This document shows positions 45,641 to 54,201 of a stretch of 64,000 nucleotides of DNA, piece after piece. The stretch comes from Fictibacillus phosphorivorans (GTDB taxonomy: Bacteria > Bacillota > Bacilli > Bacillales > Fictibacillaceae). Made by a program: the position numbers and the translations under genes. Location of the stretch: assembly GCF_007673525.1 (NCBI RefSeq), contig NZ_VDZU01000001.1:3135911-3199910 (forward strand). The letters are read 5' to 3'. Within the stretch, counting starts at the first letter, position 1. The number at the start of each line of letters is the position of its first letter. The notes under the pieces were generated by a model. It saw only the letters and a list, made by a program, of their open reading frames with translations. It was not told where the DNA came from and searched no databases.

Positions 45641-45726
45641 CCGTTTATAGGCCCTAATTTTTACTTTATGGGCCTTCAAATCTATTTTATAAGCCTTCAA
45701 AATCATTTATAGGCTATTCGACAAAA
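45641..45726 (+). repeat. Phased about 21-bp repeat array (family A, copy 2)
   Basis: Four units with TTTAT cores at 45644, 45665, 45686 and 45706 (spacing 21, 21, 20). This is the same unit as at 35266-35388 but on the other strand, and it ends in the same distal 20-bp sequence. It follows the methyltransferase terminator by about 36 bases, with the same array-to-terminator orientation as copy 1. Confidence 0.85.
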
Positions 45727-45733
45727 CACACAC

Positions 45734-48025
45734 TTACTTAAACGAGCGATTCAGCACCACAAAATCCCGCCACTCTTCTGGCAGCATCTCTACATACTTT
45801 CTTGTTAGAAAACGATCATCTACTAAAACAAGCGTGCCTCGATCTTCTTCTGACCGGATAACCCGCCCACCTGCCTGCAGTACTTTATTCATTCCAGGAT
45901 ACACGTACGCGAAGTCGTAACCATTCTTTCCTGCTCGCTGAAAATAATCCTTCATCGTATCGCGCTCTAACCCTACTTGAGGCAAACCAACACCGATGAT
46001 GACAGCACCTGTAAGCTTATCTCCTTTTAAATCAATTCCTTCCGAGAAGATGCCGCCCATGACAGCTAGCCCGATAAGCGATTTCTCACCTACAGATTCA
46101 TAATGAGCTAAAAAGGTCTCTCGCTCTTCTTCTTTCATAGCAGGATGCTGAAGAATAAGGGTAAAGGCTTGATCTTCTTCTACCATTCGTTCATATATAT
46201 CTGTCATATAACGATACGATGGAAAGAAAACAAGGTAGTTGCCCGGTCTGTTTACGACCAAATCTTTGATCATACTAACAATCGGATCTATTGTTTTCTC
46301 CCGGTCTCTAAAGCGCGTAGACAGAGGCTGAACAAACACATCCAGCTGTTCTTTTTCATAAGGAGAAGGCATCCGGATGATATAGTCATCTTCCTCACCT
46401 CCAAACATTTCTCGAAAATACGACAGCGGTGATAGTGTTGCCGAAAAATAAATACGTGAGCCATATTTCTTTCCGGTTTGAAAAAGAAGCTGAGAAGGAT
46501 CCATACAAAAAAGGCGAACTTTGACTTCGCTTTTATACGTAGAAATGAACGTAACGAATCGTTCATCGTAAAATTGTGAAATCTTGACCCATTGCAGCGC
46601 TTCAAAAAAAGATTCTAATAGTTGCTCGCTGCTATCCCCACTGGCTAATAGCTGCTCTGCCTGTATCAAGAAAGCTTCTAAACTCTCAAGTAGTTTTTCC
46701 TGCAATTCAATGACAGCAACATCTTTATTTTCATGTTCTTTTTTTATTAAGAGCAGTTCCTCGTTAACGGCTTTTGCCGTATTCCAAAGCCCATCATGCT
46801 TCCCCTTAAAATCACGTGTAAGTTGTAAGAATGAAGATTTCATAATCTCAGCTGAATACATGCCGCGTGCTCTGTCTACAAGATTGTGCGCTTCATCCAT
46901 AAGAAGAACCGTACGCTTCTTTTGCTCTTCAAATAAACGTTTGAACGAGACCCTCGGATCAAAGACATAATTATAATCACAGATTACACTGTCTGATGCA
47001 TAAGCAAGATCCACAGAGAACTCGAACGGACAAACTTTGTGCTTTTGTGCGTATTGCGAGATGACTTCACGATCCATCACCGTCTCATTTTTCAAAATAT
47101 CAAGAACAGCTCCATTGATCCTGTCAAAATATCCATCAGCAAACTCACAGTAAGAAGGTTCACAACGAGTCTCTTCTTTAAAACAAACTTTGTCTTTAGC
47201 CGTGATGGTCGTGCTTTGCAGAAACAAGCCCTTCTCTTTCATCAACAAGAGTGCTTCTTCCGCGTTCTTTCGATTCAGTGTTTTGGCTGTTAAATAGAAA
47301 ATCTTTTCTGCTTTTTCTTCGCCGATCGCTTTGACGGCTGGAAACAGAGTGGAGATGGTTTTTCCTGTCCCAGTCGGTGCGTTTGCAAACAACGTCTTTT
47401 TATCCAGGATCGTTTTATAGATAGCACCAGCAAAGTTACGCTGGCCGTTTCGGTATGAAGGAAATGGAAAAGCTAGATCTCGTATACTGATATTCCTTTT
47501 TTGCTGATTTTCTAGACGCAGCTCAGCGAATGGTGAATAGGACTTTATAAGTTGAAGCATGAAATCCTCAAGCTCTGTAAATGTAACTTCTTCTTGAAAT
47601 TGCTTCTGCTCTCCAGAATCAACATGAACATATGTAAGCTGTACCTTAACTCTATCTATATCTTCTTTTTCCATGTATATATAAGCATAGACTTTCGCTT
47701 GAGCCCAATGGACAGGATATGTTTCGTCTGTTATCTCACTCAAGTTTCGCGCAGTTGATTTGATTTCATCGATTATAACGGTGTCATTACGCAAAAGAAG
47801 ACCATCACATCGACCTTCTATCCAATATTCAAGATTTTCGTAGGGGTAGCTCGTTTGGAGAAATACTTCTGCAAAATCACTCTCTTTATACGTTTTTTGT
47901 ATCGTTTGATGAGCCTTCGTTCCTTCTACTAAGGATGAGGTGGACTTGAAGCCAGAATCGATACTGCCCGAACGGTAGACATATTCAACTAGGGACCGAA
48001 CAGAGATTTTAACTGCATCCATCAT
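45734..48025 (-). CDS. RecB-like nuclease fused to XPD/DinG-type iron-sulfur helicase
   Basis: 763 residues. Residues 1-115 form a PD-(D/E)xK nuclease: His39, Asp74 in GRCDG, Glu87 and Lys89 in DEIKST, and a QxxxY motif at 109-113, as in RecB/Cas4. Then a superfamily 2 helicase: Walker A in APTGTGKT (216-223), DEAH at 377-380, and four cysteines (281, 288, 293, 332) placed as in the iron-sulfur domain of XPD/DinG. A 5'-3' DNA helicase with its own nuclease is the likely activity; a repair role is inferred. No phage or CRISPR genes are near. The nuclease lacks the cysteines of Cas4. Confidence 0.87.
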   Translation of the reverse strand: MMDAVKISVRSLVEYVYRSGSIDSGFKSTSSLVEGTKAHQTIQKTYKESDFAEVFLQTSYPYENLEYWIEGRCDGLLLRNDTVIIDEIKSTARNLSEITDETYPVHWAQAKVYAYIYMEKEDIDRVKVQLTYVHVDSGEQKQFQEEVTFTELEDFMLQLIKSYSPFAELRLENQQKRNISIRDLAFPFPSYRNGQRNFAGAIYKTILDKKTLFANAPTGTGKTISTLFPAVKAIGEEKAEKIFYLTAKTLNRKNAEEALLLMKEKGLFLQSTTITAKDKVCFKEETRCEPSYCEFADGYFDRINGAVLDILKNETVMDREVISQYAQKHKVCPFEFSVDLAYASDSVICDYNYVFDPRVSFKRLFEEQKKRTVLLMDEAHNLVDRARGMYSAEIMKSSFLQLTRDFKGKHDGLWNTAKAVNEELLLIKKEHENKDVAVIELQEKLLESLEAFLIQAEQLLASGDSSEQLLESFFEALQWVKISQFYDERFVTFISTYKSEVKVRLFCMDPSQLLFQTGKKYGSRIYFSATLSPLSYFREMFGGEEDDYIIRMPSPYEKEQLDVFVQPLSTRFRDREKTIDPIVSMIKDLVVNRPGNYLVFFPSYRYMTDIYERMVEEDQAFTLILQHPAMKEEERETFLAHYESVGEKSLIGLAVMGGIFSEGIDLKGDKLTGAVIIGVGLPQVGLERDTMKDYFQRAGKNGYDFAYVYPGMNKVLQAGGRVIRSEEDRGTLVLVDDRFLTRKYVEMLPEEWRDFVVLNRSFK

Positions 48026-48106
48026 GTTTCACCTACCTTATTTCTCATGATTCTCTATGTAGGAATTGTAGCACAACCGCGTTTCAGAAATAGATATATC
48101 ATGATA

Positions 48107-48139
48107 CAAAAAGACAGCCCTCTTACTCAGAGGACTGCC
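48107..48139 (-). terminator. Terminator of mscL
   Basis: An imperfect stem (48113-48123 with 48129-48139, two mismatches) with a T-run on the minus side. It overlaps the mscL stop codon. Confidence 0.7.
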
Positions 48140-48584
48140 TCACTACAGCATCATCATTTAAATCTGCCGTACAGCTTTGACATTTAACGGCTCTCAACGG
48201 AATCGTAGATAAACAATATTTGCATTCTTTTGTATCAGGCGCCTTTACTTCTTCTTTCTTTTTAAGACGATTGATCTGCTTCACTACTAAGAATATGACT
48301 AACGCAATGATAAAAAAGTTGATCAGTGTGTTAATAAATAATCCATAATTAAGTGTCGCTGCTCCTGCCTTTTGAGCATCTGCTAAGGTGGCATAGTCGC
48401 CTTTTCCTAAATTTATGTAAAGATTGCTGAAATCCACTTTACCAAGTAATAATCCAATTGGAGGCATGATCACATCTTCAACGAGTGAAGTGACGATTTT
48501 ACTGAAAGCAGCTCCGATAATCACACCGATGGCAAGATCGATCACGTTGCCACGCATAATAAATGTTTTAAATTCGTTCCACAT
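48123..48584 (-). CDS. mscL: Large-conductance mechanosensitive channel with zinc-ribbon tail
   Basis: 153 residues. The first 105 are a normal Msc[21 protein letters not shown] (first helix), MPPIGLLLG, and the second helix [14 protein letters not shown]. The C-terminus carries an extra CKYC and CQSC pair around PLRAVK, a zinc-ribbon-like tail. MscL opens under osmotic downshock to release solutes. Single gene with its own terminator. Confidence 0.95.
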   Translation of the reverse strand: MWNEFKTFIMRGNVIDLAIGVIIGAAFSKIVTSLVEDVIMPPIGLLLGKVDFSNLYINLGKGDYATLADAQKAGAATLNYGLFINTLINFFIIALVIFLVVKQINRLKKKEEVKAPDTKECKYCLSTIPLRAVKCQSCTADLNDDAVVRQSSE

Positions 48585-48657
48585 GTACCCTAATTCCTTT
48601 CTGTATGACTAGTATATGTATAACCATACAGCATCTACTTTCAAACGTCATCCGATA

Positions 48658-49203
48658 TCAATTCACATCATCTTTTTTCAGTTTCACAGTTAGAATATCT
48701 TTTACATCTGTACATACATCTGCTTCATACGTCAGTTGGATAAGCGCAACACTGTCGATCGTTGCATGAAAAGGCTCTAAATTCTTTGTGGAATAATCAA
48801 ACGCCTTCACTAAGTGTTCATGTGTTAGGTCCATTACAAGCGTGCAATGAGGCACCCAGTGAGCCGGAATGTATAGAGATTGTTGGTTTATTTCGTCCTT
48901 AAAATGTTCATGATAACGCTGATGAAAATCTGTCAGCACGCTGTTTTTAGTCGGCGCTGCATATAATGTTCCGCTGTTTAAGAATATTGCTAGAGATGGA
49001 AAAAAAAGAGGCACAGCAGCGATATCTTTAAAATAGTCTTTAAACATTTTCTTGAAAGACTCAATTTCAACCTCTGGATGTGTGCCAAGAGTTACATGAG
49101 GCCGCATACCATGACCTTTGATTCCCTCTTTCACAAGTCCATCCCTTAGATCGTCTATCTTCTGTTCTGTATCACTGTTTAAATAAGCAATTACACCGTA
49201 CAT
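48658..49203 (-). CDS. 2H phosphoesterase (2'-5' RNA ligase-like)
   Basis: 181 residues from ATG 49203 (GGAG upstream); the frame extends to 49233. Two HxTx-type motifs, RPHVTLG (about residue 29) and VPHCTLVMD (about 120), define the 2H superfamily. Such enzymes act on cyclic phosphodiesters of RNA or nucleotides. The substrate is unknown; no partner gene is seen. Confidence 0.85.
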   Translation of the reverse strand: MYGVIAYLNSDTEQKIDDLRDGLVKEGIKGHGMRPHVTLGTHPEVEIESFKKMFKDYFKDIAAVPLFFPSLAIFLNSGTLYAAPTKNSVLTDFHQRYHEHFKDEINQQSLYIPAHWVPHCTLVMDLTHEHLVKAFDYSTKNLEPFHATIDSVALIQLTYEADVCTDVKDILTVKLKKDDVN

Positions 49204-49407
49204 GTTATCAGCTCCAAATATGGTTTTGTTCAATAGTCGATAATCTTAGTTCGTTTAGTGTAATTATACAACAAACCACATTTTGGTAAATGTATTTCTC
49301 CTGAAAATAAGGCTTCCGCTCTTGTCCCGAAAAAATGGGCTAATTCCGCCCAAACCTTTAACTTGTACCTCTAATATTCTGTCATTGTAAAGAAGGAGGT
49401 GGGTTAA

Positions 49408-49524
49408 ATGGGATATCAGTCTTACGGAAATAGCTTCGCTTTAATCGTAGTTCTATTTATCTTGTTAATCATCGTTGGGTGCTGTTGGTGCGGTGGTTAC
49501 GGTGGCGGACACGGCTGGTGCTAA
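49408..49524 (+). CDS. YjcZ/SscA-type small membrane peptide (38 aa)
   Basis: MGYQSYGNSFALIVVLFILL start, one hydrophobic helix, then a Gly- and Cys-rich tail (CCWCGGYGGGHGWC). This matches the YjcZ family of short sporulation-associated peptides of bacilli. AAGGAGG lies 8 bases upstream. The cysteine-rich tail is unusual for the family in its number of Cys. Confidence 0.85.
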   Translation: MGYQSYGNSFALIVVLFILLIIVGCCWCGGYGGGHGWC

Positions 49525-49616
49525 TCAGTTCATTTCCTGAGTGGAAATAGTTCTGATCCATCAGATGTGATCAATTGCGTTAAAACCTTTTGCTTTAACA
49601 ACCCCTCGTATGAAAA

Positions 49617-49659
49617 CAGAGAGAGAGAACCTAGAGAGAGAAAAATAGAGAGAGAAAAG
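49617..49659. repeat. Short GA-rich tandem repeat
   Basis: Three copies of a 14-base unit like TAGAGAGAGAAAAA lie between the YjcZ peptide and the phosphatase gene. Low-complexity; no gene. The rest of the 49525-49848 gap holds a weak terminator and the inverted repeat below. Confidence 0.7.
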
Positions 49660-49687
49660 GCCTGCGCTTATTGGAGTGCAGGTCTTT
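49657..49687 (+). terminator. Weak terminator after the YjcZ peptide
   Basis: CCTGC (49661-49665) pairs with GCAGG (49678-49682) around a 12-base loop, followed by TCTTTAT. The stem is short. Confidence 0.45.
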
Positions 49688-49779
49688 ATATGTATGGTTA
49701 CAAGAGAACTTTCGCCCTATTGTAACTACTACTTTAGTTTTCTAGTATAACTATAAACACTTATTACAAAATACTAACA

Positions 49780-49807
49780 TTACATTAATAATTTTCCATT
49801 AATGTAA
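49780..49807. promoter_or_regulatory. Perfect 10-bp inverted repeat before the phosphatase gene
   Basis: TTACATTAAT and ATTAATGTAA flank 8 bases, 41 bases before the ATG. It has no T-run, so it is more likely an operator or mRNA leader structure than a terminator. TTAACA-like half-sites nearby are not spaced as a PhoP box. Confidence 0.5.
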
Positions 49808-49848
49808 AACTTATTAACAACTTTAATTTAACTTTAAAGGAGGAAAAG

Positions 49849-52800
49849 ATGAAAAATTATTTAAAGAAGCTGTTTCCCACCGCTCTCGCCCTCAGTTTGA
49901 TGAGTAGTACGTTATCACAGGACAGTATTAGTGCTTTAGGTGAATTTGATCTCGATTCTGAGATTATCCAAACACCTATTAATGAGTATCGAGCAGATAT
50001 CGCCCCTGGTGTACAAAAGAAACATTATAGCTTTCTGAATAAGGAAGGAAAGAAGATTGAAAGTTTCGTAGTGGATATAGATGTACATAATCCAAATGTT
50101 TCTATTGAGGCGGGAACACCAGATGATAAAGATGGATTTGGTCTACAGCCCGTAAGAGCACAAGCTGATGCAGCTAGTGAAGAAAACCACCAAGTAGTTG
50201 CAGCCGTTAATGCTGATTTTTATAACATGGCAACGGGTGAGCCTCATGGTGTGGTTTATAAAGACGGGCGCGCTATAAAAGGAACAAGTGGGAGAACATG
50301 GAACTTTTTTGGAATAAAGAAAGATGGTAGTGCCGTAATCGGAAATCCTTCAGAGTACGAGTCCATTAAAACAGATCTTCAAGAAGCTCTCGGCGGTAAC
50401 GCGATCCTCGTCAGAAACAGTCAAATCTATCAAACTCCTCAAACCGGTCAGGATAAAGAGCCTCGAACAGCAGTTGGTATTAAAGAAGACGGTGATGTTT
50501 TCTTTGTCGTCATCGACGGTAGACAAGAACCTTATTCAACAGGGATATCCATGAAAGATTTAGCTCAAATCATGATTGATCATGGTGCCGTTCATGCTCT
50601 TAATCTTGATGGAGGTGGTTCTTCTACATATACCACTCGCAAGCTAGGTGAGGATGTATTAGAAGTAGACAATCAACCGTCAGACAGAAATGAAAGAAGT
50701 GTTGCGAACTCGTGGCTCGTCGTTACAAAAGAACCTTCTGATCATGTATTTCATACCGCTCACATTGAACCGTATGACAAGTCCTTCACCTCGGGGTCAA
50801 CCATAAATTTTCATGCAAAAGGAATGGACAAGTCTAAAGCTTCTGCTCCACTCCCAAGCTCAGGTTTAACGTGGGAAGTATCTGATCCTTCTTATGGGAC
50901 TATTGATAATAACGGAATATTTGCATCCAATGGAAAAGCCGGTCAGTTTCATATTCTTTTAAAACATAATGGTACAGAAGTTGGTAAAAGCATCATAGAG
51001 ATTGAAACACCCGATGAAATGTATTTTGCTTCTCCTGAATTGACAGTGGCTAAGAACAGCCAAGCAGAGATTAACCTAATCACCATGTTTCAAAAAAGAA
51101 ATGTGAAATGGAGCATGCAAGATATCACATTTGATATCCCAGATGGTATGGGATCAATAGATGAAAATGGAATTCTTCATACAGGAGATCAAAACGTAAA
51201 AGGAACAATCACGGCACGGTTAAATGGAACGTCTCTTGAAGCACAGATAAAAGTATCGGTTGGACAGCTTCCAACAGTACTTTATAATTTTGAGGAGTCA
51301 TTGGGTAGCTGGAAAACCTCTACCGCAGGTCGTGGAGAAAAAGGATCACTAACACTTTCTGAATTCCCAGACCAAGTCCGTTTTGACAACCAGTCTCTTA
51401 AACTTGATTTTGATTTTTCTAATGCGCAAACAGGAACAACGCTCGGTGTTTATGCTGGTCCTGGAGCACATACACCGATTGAAGATAATCCTTCAAGCAT
51501 AGGTATGTGGGTTTATGGCACACCTGAATCGCAAGGATATTGGCTAAGAATGCTAATTGTGGACGGCAACGGTAAGAATCAAACGATCAATCTAACAGGT
51601 GAAAATCCCGGAATTGATTGGACGGGTTGGAAATACATTGAGGCGGAGATTCCATCATCCTTTACAGGTCCTTTCAAATTATCCGGAACACAAACGATTC
51701 GTTTGATGTCTACAAAATCTGGAATTACTGGTCCTATGACAAAAGGATCCATCTATGTTGATAACATACGAGCGGTATACGGTGAAAAGGTAGATGACCT
51801 CTTCCCTCCTGTTATTCAATCGGTTAGTACTGACGACCAAAGTTTTACAACAGATGAAATAACTATTGCTGCAAAAGTACACGAATATGAAGATGATGTC
51901 TTTAAAACAGGTATTGATTGGGAGAAGATCCGTATACTTGTAGATGGTAAGAATTATGCAGATGCAAAAGGACACTTTTCTTATGACATGGACGGATCTG
52001 TTTCGTTAAGTGGGTATCGTTGGACGGATGGAACACATAAGGTAACGTTGATCGTTCCTGACAAGTTCGGAAATCAAGCAGTTCATACGAGCTATTTTTC
52101 AGTAAATACTGGATCAGCAAAAGTTGAACTAGAACAGTCACAAGAAGAAGCCTATTTGGGTGATACCTTCAATCTCAATGTGAAGATGACACAAACGGCC
52201 GATATTTCTTCTGCTGTTCTTCAAATACAGATGGATAAAAACTTTCCTGTTAAACATGTAATATTTTCAGAAGCTTTTCAGTCTAGCACTTCAAGTTTTG
52301 ATACAGCATCTGGAATTTTAACGCTTAACCTAATAAATAGTGGAGAAACATCCGTAACTGCAGATGCTGCAACCATTCAGTTAGATATTCCTGCTTCTTC
52401 AAAAGAAGGCAGTGAACTTAAATATGAAATGGTAGAAGGAAATCTAACTTTTAGTCAGCCGAAAGCAGAGAACTTTATTTCCACTTATTCGATCAAGCCA
52501 GTTAGTATTCCCATTAAATCAGCAATCAGCTTAACAAATGATCCAATCCTTATAGGCAAACCAACAAAGCTTTCTGTAAATGATAAAAAAGATAATGCCG
52601 TAGTCGATGCTGAATTGTTTGCTCATATTGAGGGTGAGCAAGATCCTGTCTCCTTAGGTAAAACAGATCGTAAAGGAAAGATAATGGTTGATTCATTTTC
52701 AGATGAAGTGAAGAAGATTACGTTATATGCAGTAAAAGATGGAAGATATTCCTTTAAGATCAACACACAAACATACCCTGCGCTTGCGACTGAATCAGAA

Positions 52801-53955
52801 TTCAAAAACATTATATCCACTCCGACGGACAATCCTTATAAAGTGAAAGGCTTCACCTGGATGTCCAGTCCTCTTGCTGGAAAACAAACAGCAATTGTGC
52901 AATATGCTAAAAAGAAAGACTTTGAACATAAAGGCAGTTCTACATTAAGAACTCAAAAAGCAAGCGGAAGTGATCAAGTATTTTCTGGAGAACTAGATAT
53001 TACTAAGAATGGTATAGTCCGCGTAAACGAGGTGAAGCTGCAAAAGTTAAAGCAAGATACCACTTATGTTTACCGTGTTGGAGATGGTGAACACTGGTCA
53101 CAGTTCATGGAGTTTACAACTTTAAAACGAAAAGAGAGCTTTGATTTTGCAGTCCTTGGCGATACGCAATCACCCTCTGATCTATCTCATTTTAATAAGA
53201 TATTAGGAGATCTAAACAAAGAAAATTTATCGTTTATGATTCACGTTGGCGATTTAATCGATGAATCTTCTAAATATTATCAATGGGATGACTCGTTATC
53301 TGTTTTGAGCAGTTATGACAAGATTCGTTCTACTGATTTAGTCACTGCTCTTGGAAATCACGAATACATGGGAGATGCTGATGCATCTTTAGCAAAATCC
53401 ATCTTTAATCTACCAAATAATGGACCTCATGTAGATAAAGGCGGAACATATTCAGTAGATTATAACAACATGCACATTGCCGTTCTTGGGTACACAGCTG
53501 ATGCTGAGATATTGAACCGACAGCTTAAGTGGTTGAAACAAGATATGAAAGCTTCAGATAAACCTTGGAAAATGCTTGTTACTCACAAACCTCCTTATTA
53601 CACGAACCCGTTTGGAGGAAACGAGATCATGAAAGAAAAGATACCTCCTGTAGCAGACCAACTTGGTATCGACCTTGTTTTCTCTGGCCACGACCATAGT
53701 TATGGCCGAACAAAGAAACTAAAAGCGGGAAATGAAGATGCAAATGGAACCGTTTATGTTGTAGCTGGAACAACAGGCAACAAACATTATGACGCTGTAG
53801 CAGATGAAAAATTTGAGTTTGTAAATATGGACAACATCGCTGTATCCATGCGCGCAAAAGTAAACAGGGACAAAATCACATTTAAGACTATTTCTTCAGA
53901 CGGTGACTTGATTGATGAATTTACGATAAAAAACGAGGATTATCATGAAGAGTAA
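49849..53955 (+). CDS. yvnB: Large secreted phosphodiester glycosidase / calcineurin-type phosphatase (YvnB-like)
   Basis: 1368 residues. Signal peptide at about 1-30. Phosphodiester glycosidase (NAGPA) domain about 95-295 with NADFYNM and LNLDGGGSS. Ig-like bacterial repeats about 300-470. A jelly-roll carbohydrate-binding-like domain about 476-640 (VLYNFEESLGSW to YVDNIRAVYG). A cohesin-like domain about 758-890. Purple-acid-phosphatase N-terminal domain about 996-1090, then a calcineurin-type phosphoesterase about 1100-1350 with metal ligands in LGDTQS, HVGDLIDES, ALGNHEY, VTHKPP and FSGHDHSYG. It would attack sugar-phosphate polymers such as teichoic acid outside the cell. AAAGGAGG upstream. 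The two-enzyme architecture matches B. subtilis YvnB. Confidence 0.88.
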   Translation: MKNYLKKLFPTALALSLMSSTLSQDSISALGEFDLDSEIIQTPINEYRADIAPGVQKKHYSFLNKEGKKIESFVVDIDVHNPNVSIEAGTPDDKDGFGLQPVRAQADAASEENHQVVAAVNADFYNMATGEPHGVVYKDGRAIKGTSGRTWNFFGIKKDGSAVIGNPSEYESIKTDLQEALGGNAILVRNSQIYQTPQTGQDKEPRTAVGIKEDGDVFFVVIDGRQEPYSTGISMKDLAQIMIDHGAVHALNLDGGGSSTYTTRKLGEDVLEVDNQPSDRNERSVANSWLVVTKEPSDHVFHTAHIEPYDKSFTSGSTINFHAKGMDKSKASAPLPSSGLTWEVSDPSYGTIDNNGIFASNGKAGQFHILLKHNGTEVGKSIIEIETPDEMYFASPELTVAKNSQAEINLITMFQKRNVKWSMQDITFDIPDGMGSIDENGILHTGDQNVKGTITARLNGTSLEAQIKVSVGQLPTVLYNFEESLGSWKTSTAGRGEKGSLTLSEFPDQVRFDNQSLKLDFDFSNAQTGTTLGVYAGPGAHTPIEDNPSSIGMWVYGTPESQGYWLRMLIVDGNGKNQTINLTGENPGIDWTGWKYIEAEIPSSFTGPFKLSGTQTIRLMSTKSGITGPMTKGSIYVDNIRAVYGEKVDDLFPPVIQSVSTDDQSFTTDEITIAAKVHEYEDDVFKTGIDWEKIRILVDGKNYADAKGHFSYDMDGSVSLSGYRWTDGTHKVTLIVPDKFGNQAVHTSYFSVNTGSAKVELEQSQEEAYLGDTFNLNVKMTQTADISSAVLQIQMDKNFPVKHVIFSEAFQSSTSSFDTASGILTLNLINSGETSVTADAATIQLDIPASSKEGSELKYEMVEGNLTFSQPKAENFISTYSIKPVSIPIKSAISLTNDPILIGKPTKLSVNDKKDNAVVDAELFAHIEGEQDPVSLGKTDRKGKIMVDSFSDEVKKITLYAVKDGRYSFKINTQTYPALATESEFKNIISTPTDNPYKVKGFTWMSSPLAGKQTAIVQYAKKKDFEHKGSSTLRTQKASGSDQVFSGELDITKNGIVRVNEVKLQKLKQDTTYVYRVGDGEHWSQFMEFTTLKRKESFDFAVLGDTQSPSDLSHFNKILGDLNKENLSFMIHVGDLIDESSKYYQWDDSLSVLSSYDKIRSTDLVTALGNHEYMGDADASLAKSIFNLPNNGPHVDKGGTYSVDYNNMHIAVLGYTADAEILNRQLKWLKQDMKASDKPWKMLVTHKPPYYTNPFGGNEIMKEKIPPVADQLGIDLVFSGHDHSYGRTKKLKAGNEDANGTVYVVAGTTGNKHYDAVADEKFEFVNMDNIAVSMRAKVNRDKITFKTISSDGDLIDEFTIKNEDYHEE

Positions 53956-53970
53956 TAGGAGTGAATAAAA

Positions 53971-54027
53971 AAAGCTGGTTGAAAGCAGTCTTTCGTTGAC
54001 CTTTCATCCAGCTTCTTTAATTTTTTG
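53971..54027 (+). terminator. Terminator of the large phosphatase gene
   Basis: AAGCTGG...TGAAAG pairs with CTTTCA...CCAGCTT (53972-53984 with 54001-54014) around a 16-base loop, followed by CTTTAATTTTTT. Confidence 0.8.
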
Positions 54028-54040
54028 TGTATGATTTGGT

Positions 54041-54100
54041 TTATTTGCTCGTTCGCGGAGGTTTTTGATCGTTCAAAGACTTTTATGATCGTTCACTATT
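54041..54100 (+). repeat. 20-bp tandem repeat array (family B, copy 2)
   Basis: Three diverged units with GCTCGTTC/GATCGTTC cores at 54047, 54067 and 54087, exactly 20 bp apart. The first unit matches the minus-strand unit at 1-60 at about 13 of 20 positions. It follows the phosphatase terminator by about 14-20 bases. Confidence 0.7.
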
Positions 54101-54130
54101 ATTCTCTACCCAATACAAAACCCACACACT

Positions 54131-54162
54131 AAAAAAACATTGCAGGAGCCACTCTGCAATGT
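54131..54162 (-). terminator. Terminator of the methionine operon
   Basis: A perfect 9-bp stem ACATTGCAG/CTGCAATGT with an 8-base loop and seven Ts on the minus strand, about 40 bases past the hom stop. Confidence 0.9.
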
Positions 54163-54201
54163 TCGTCTAATCCACTTAATGAAGCCAAACTTTCTTTTAT
54201 C

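Noticed and set aside
45734-48025. Cas4 or anti-phage island
   Set aside because: The nuclease domain lacks Cas4 cysteines, and no defence or phage genes flank the fusion.
49700-49848. PhoP box upstream of the large phosphatase
   Set aside because: TTAACA-like half-sites exist but are not at the 11-bp repeat spacing expected for PhoP; AT-richness explains them.
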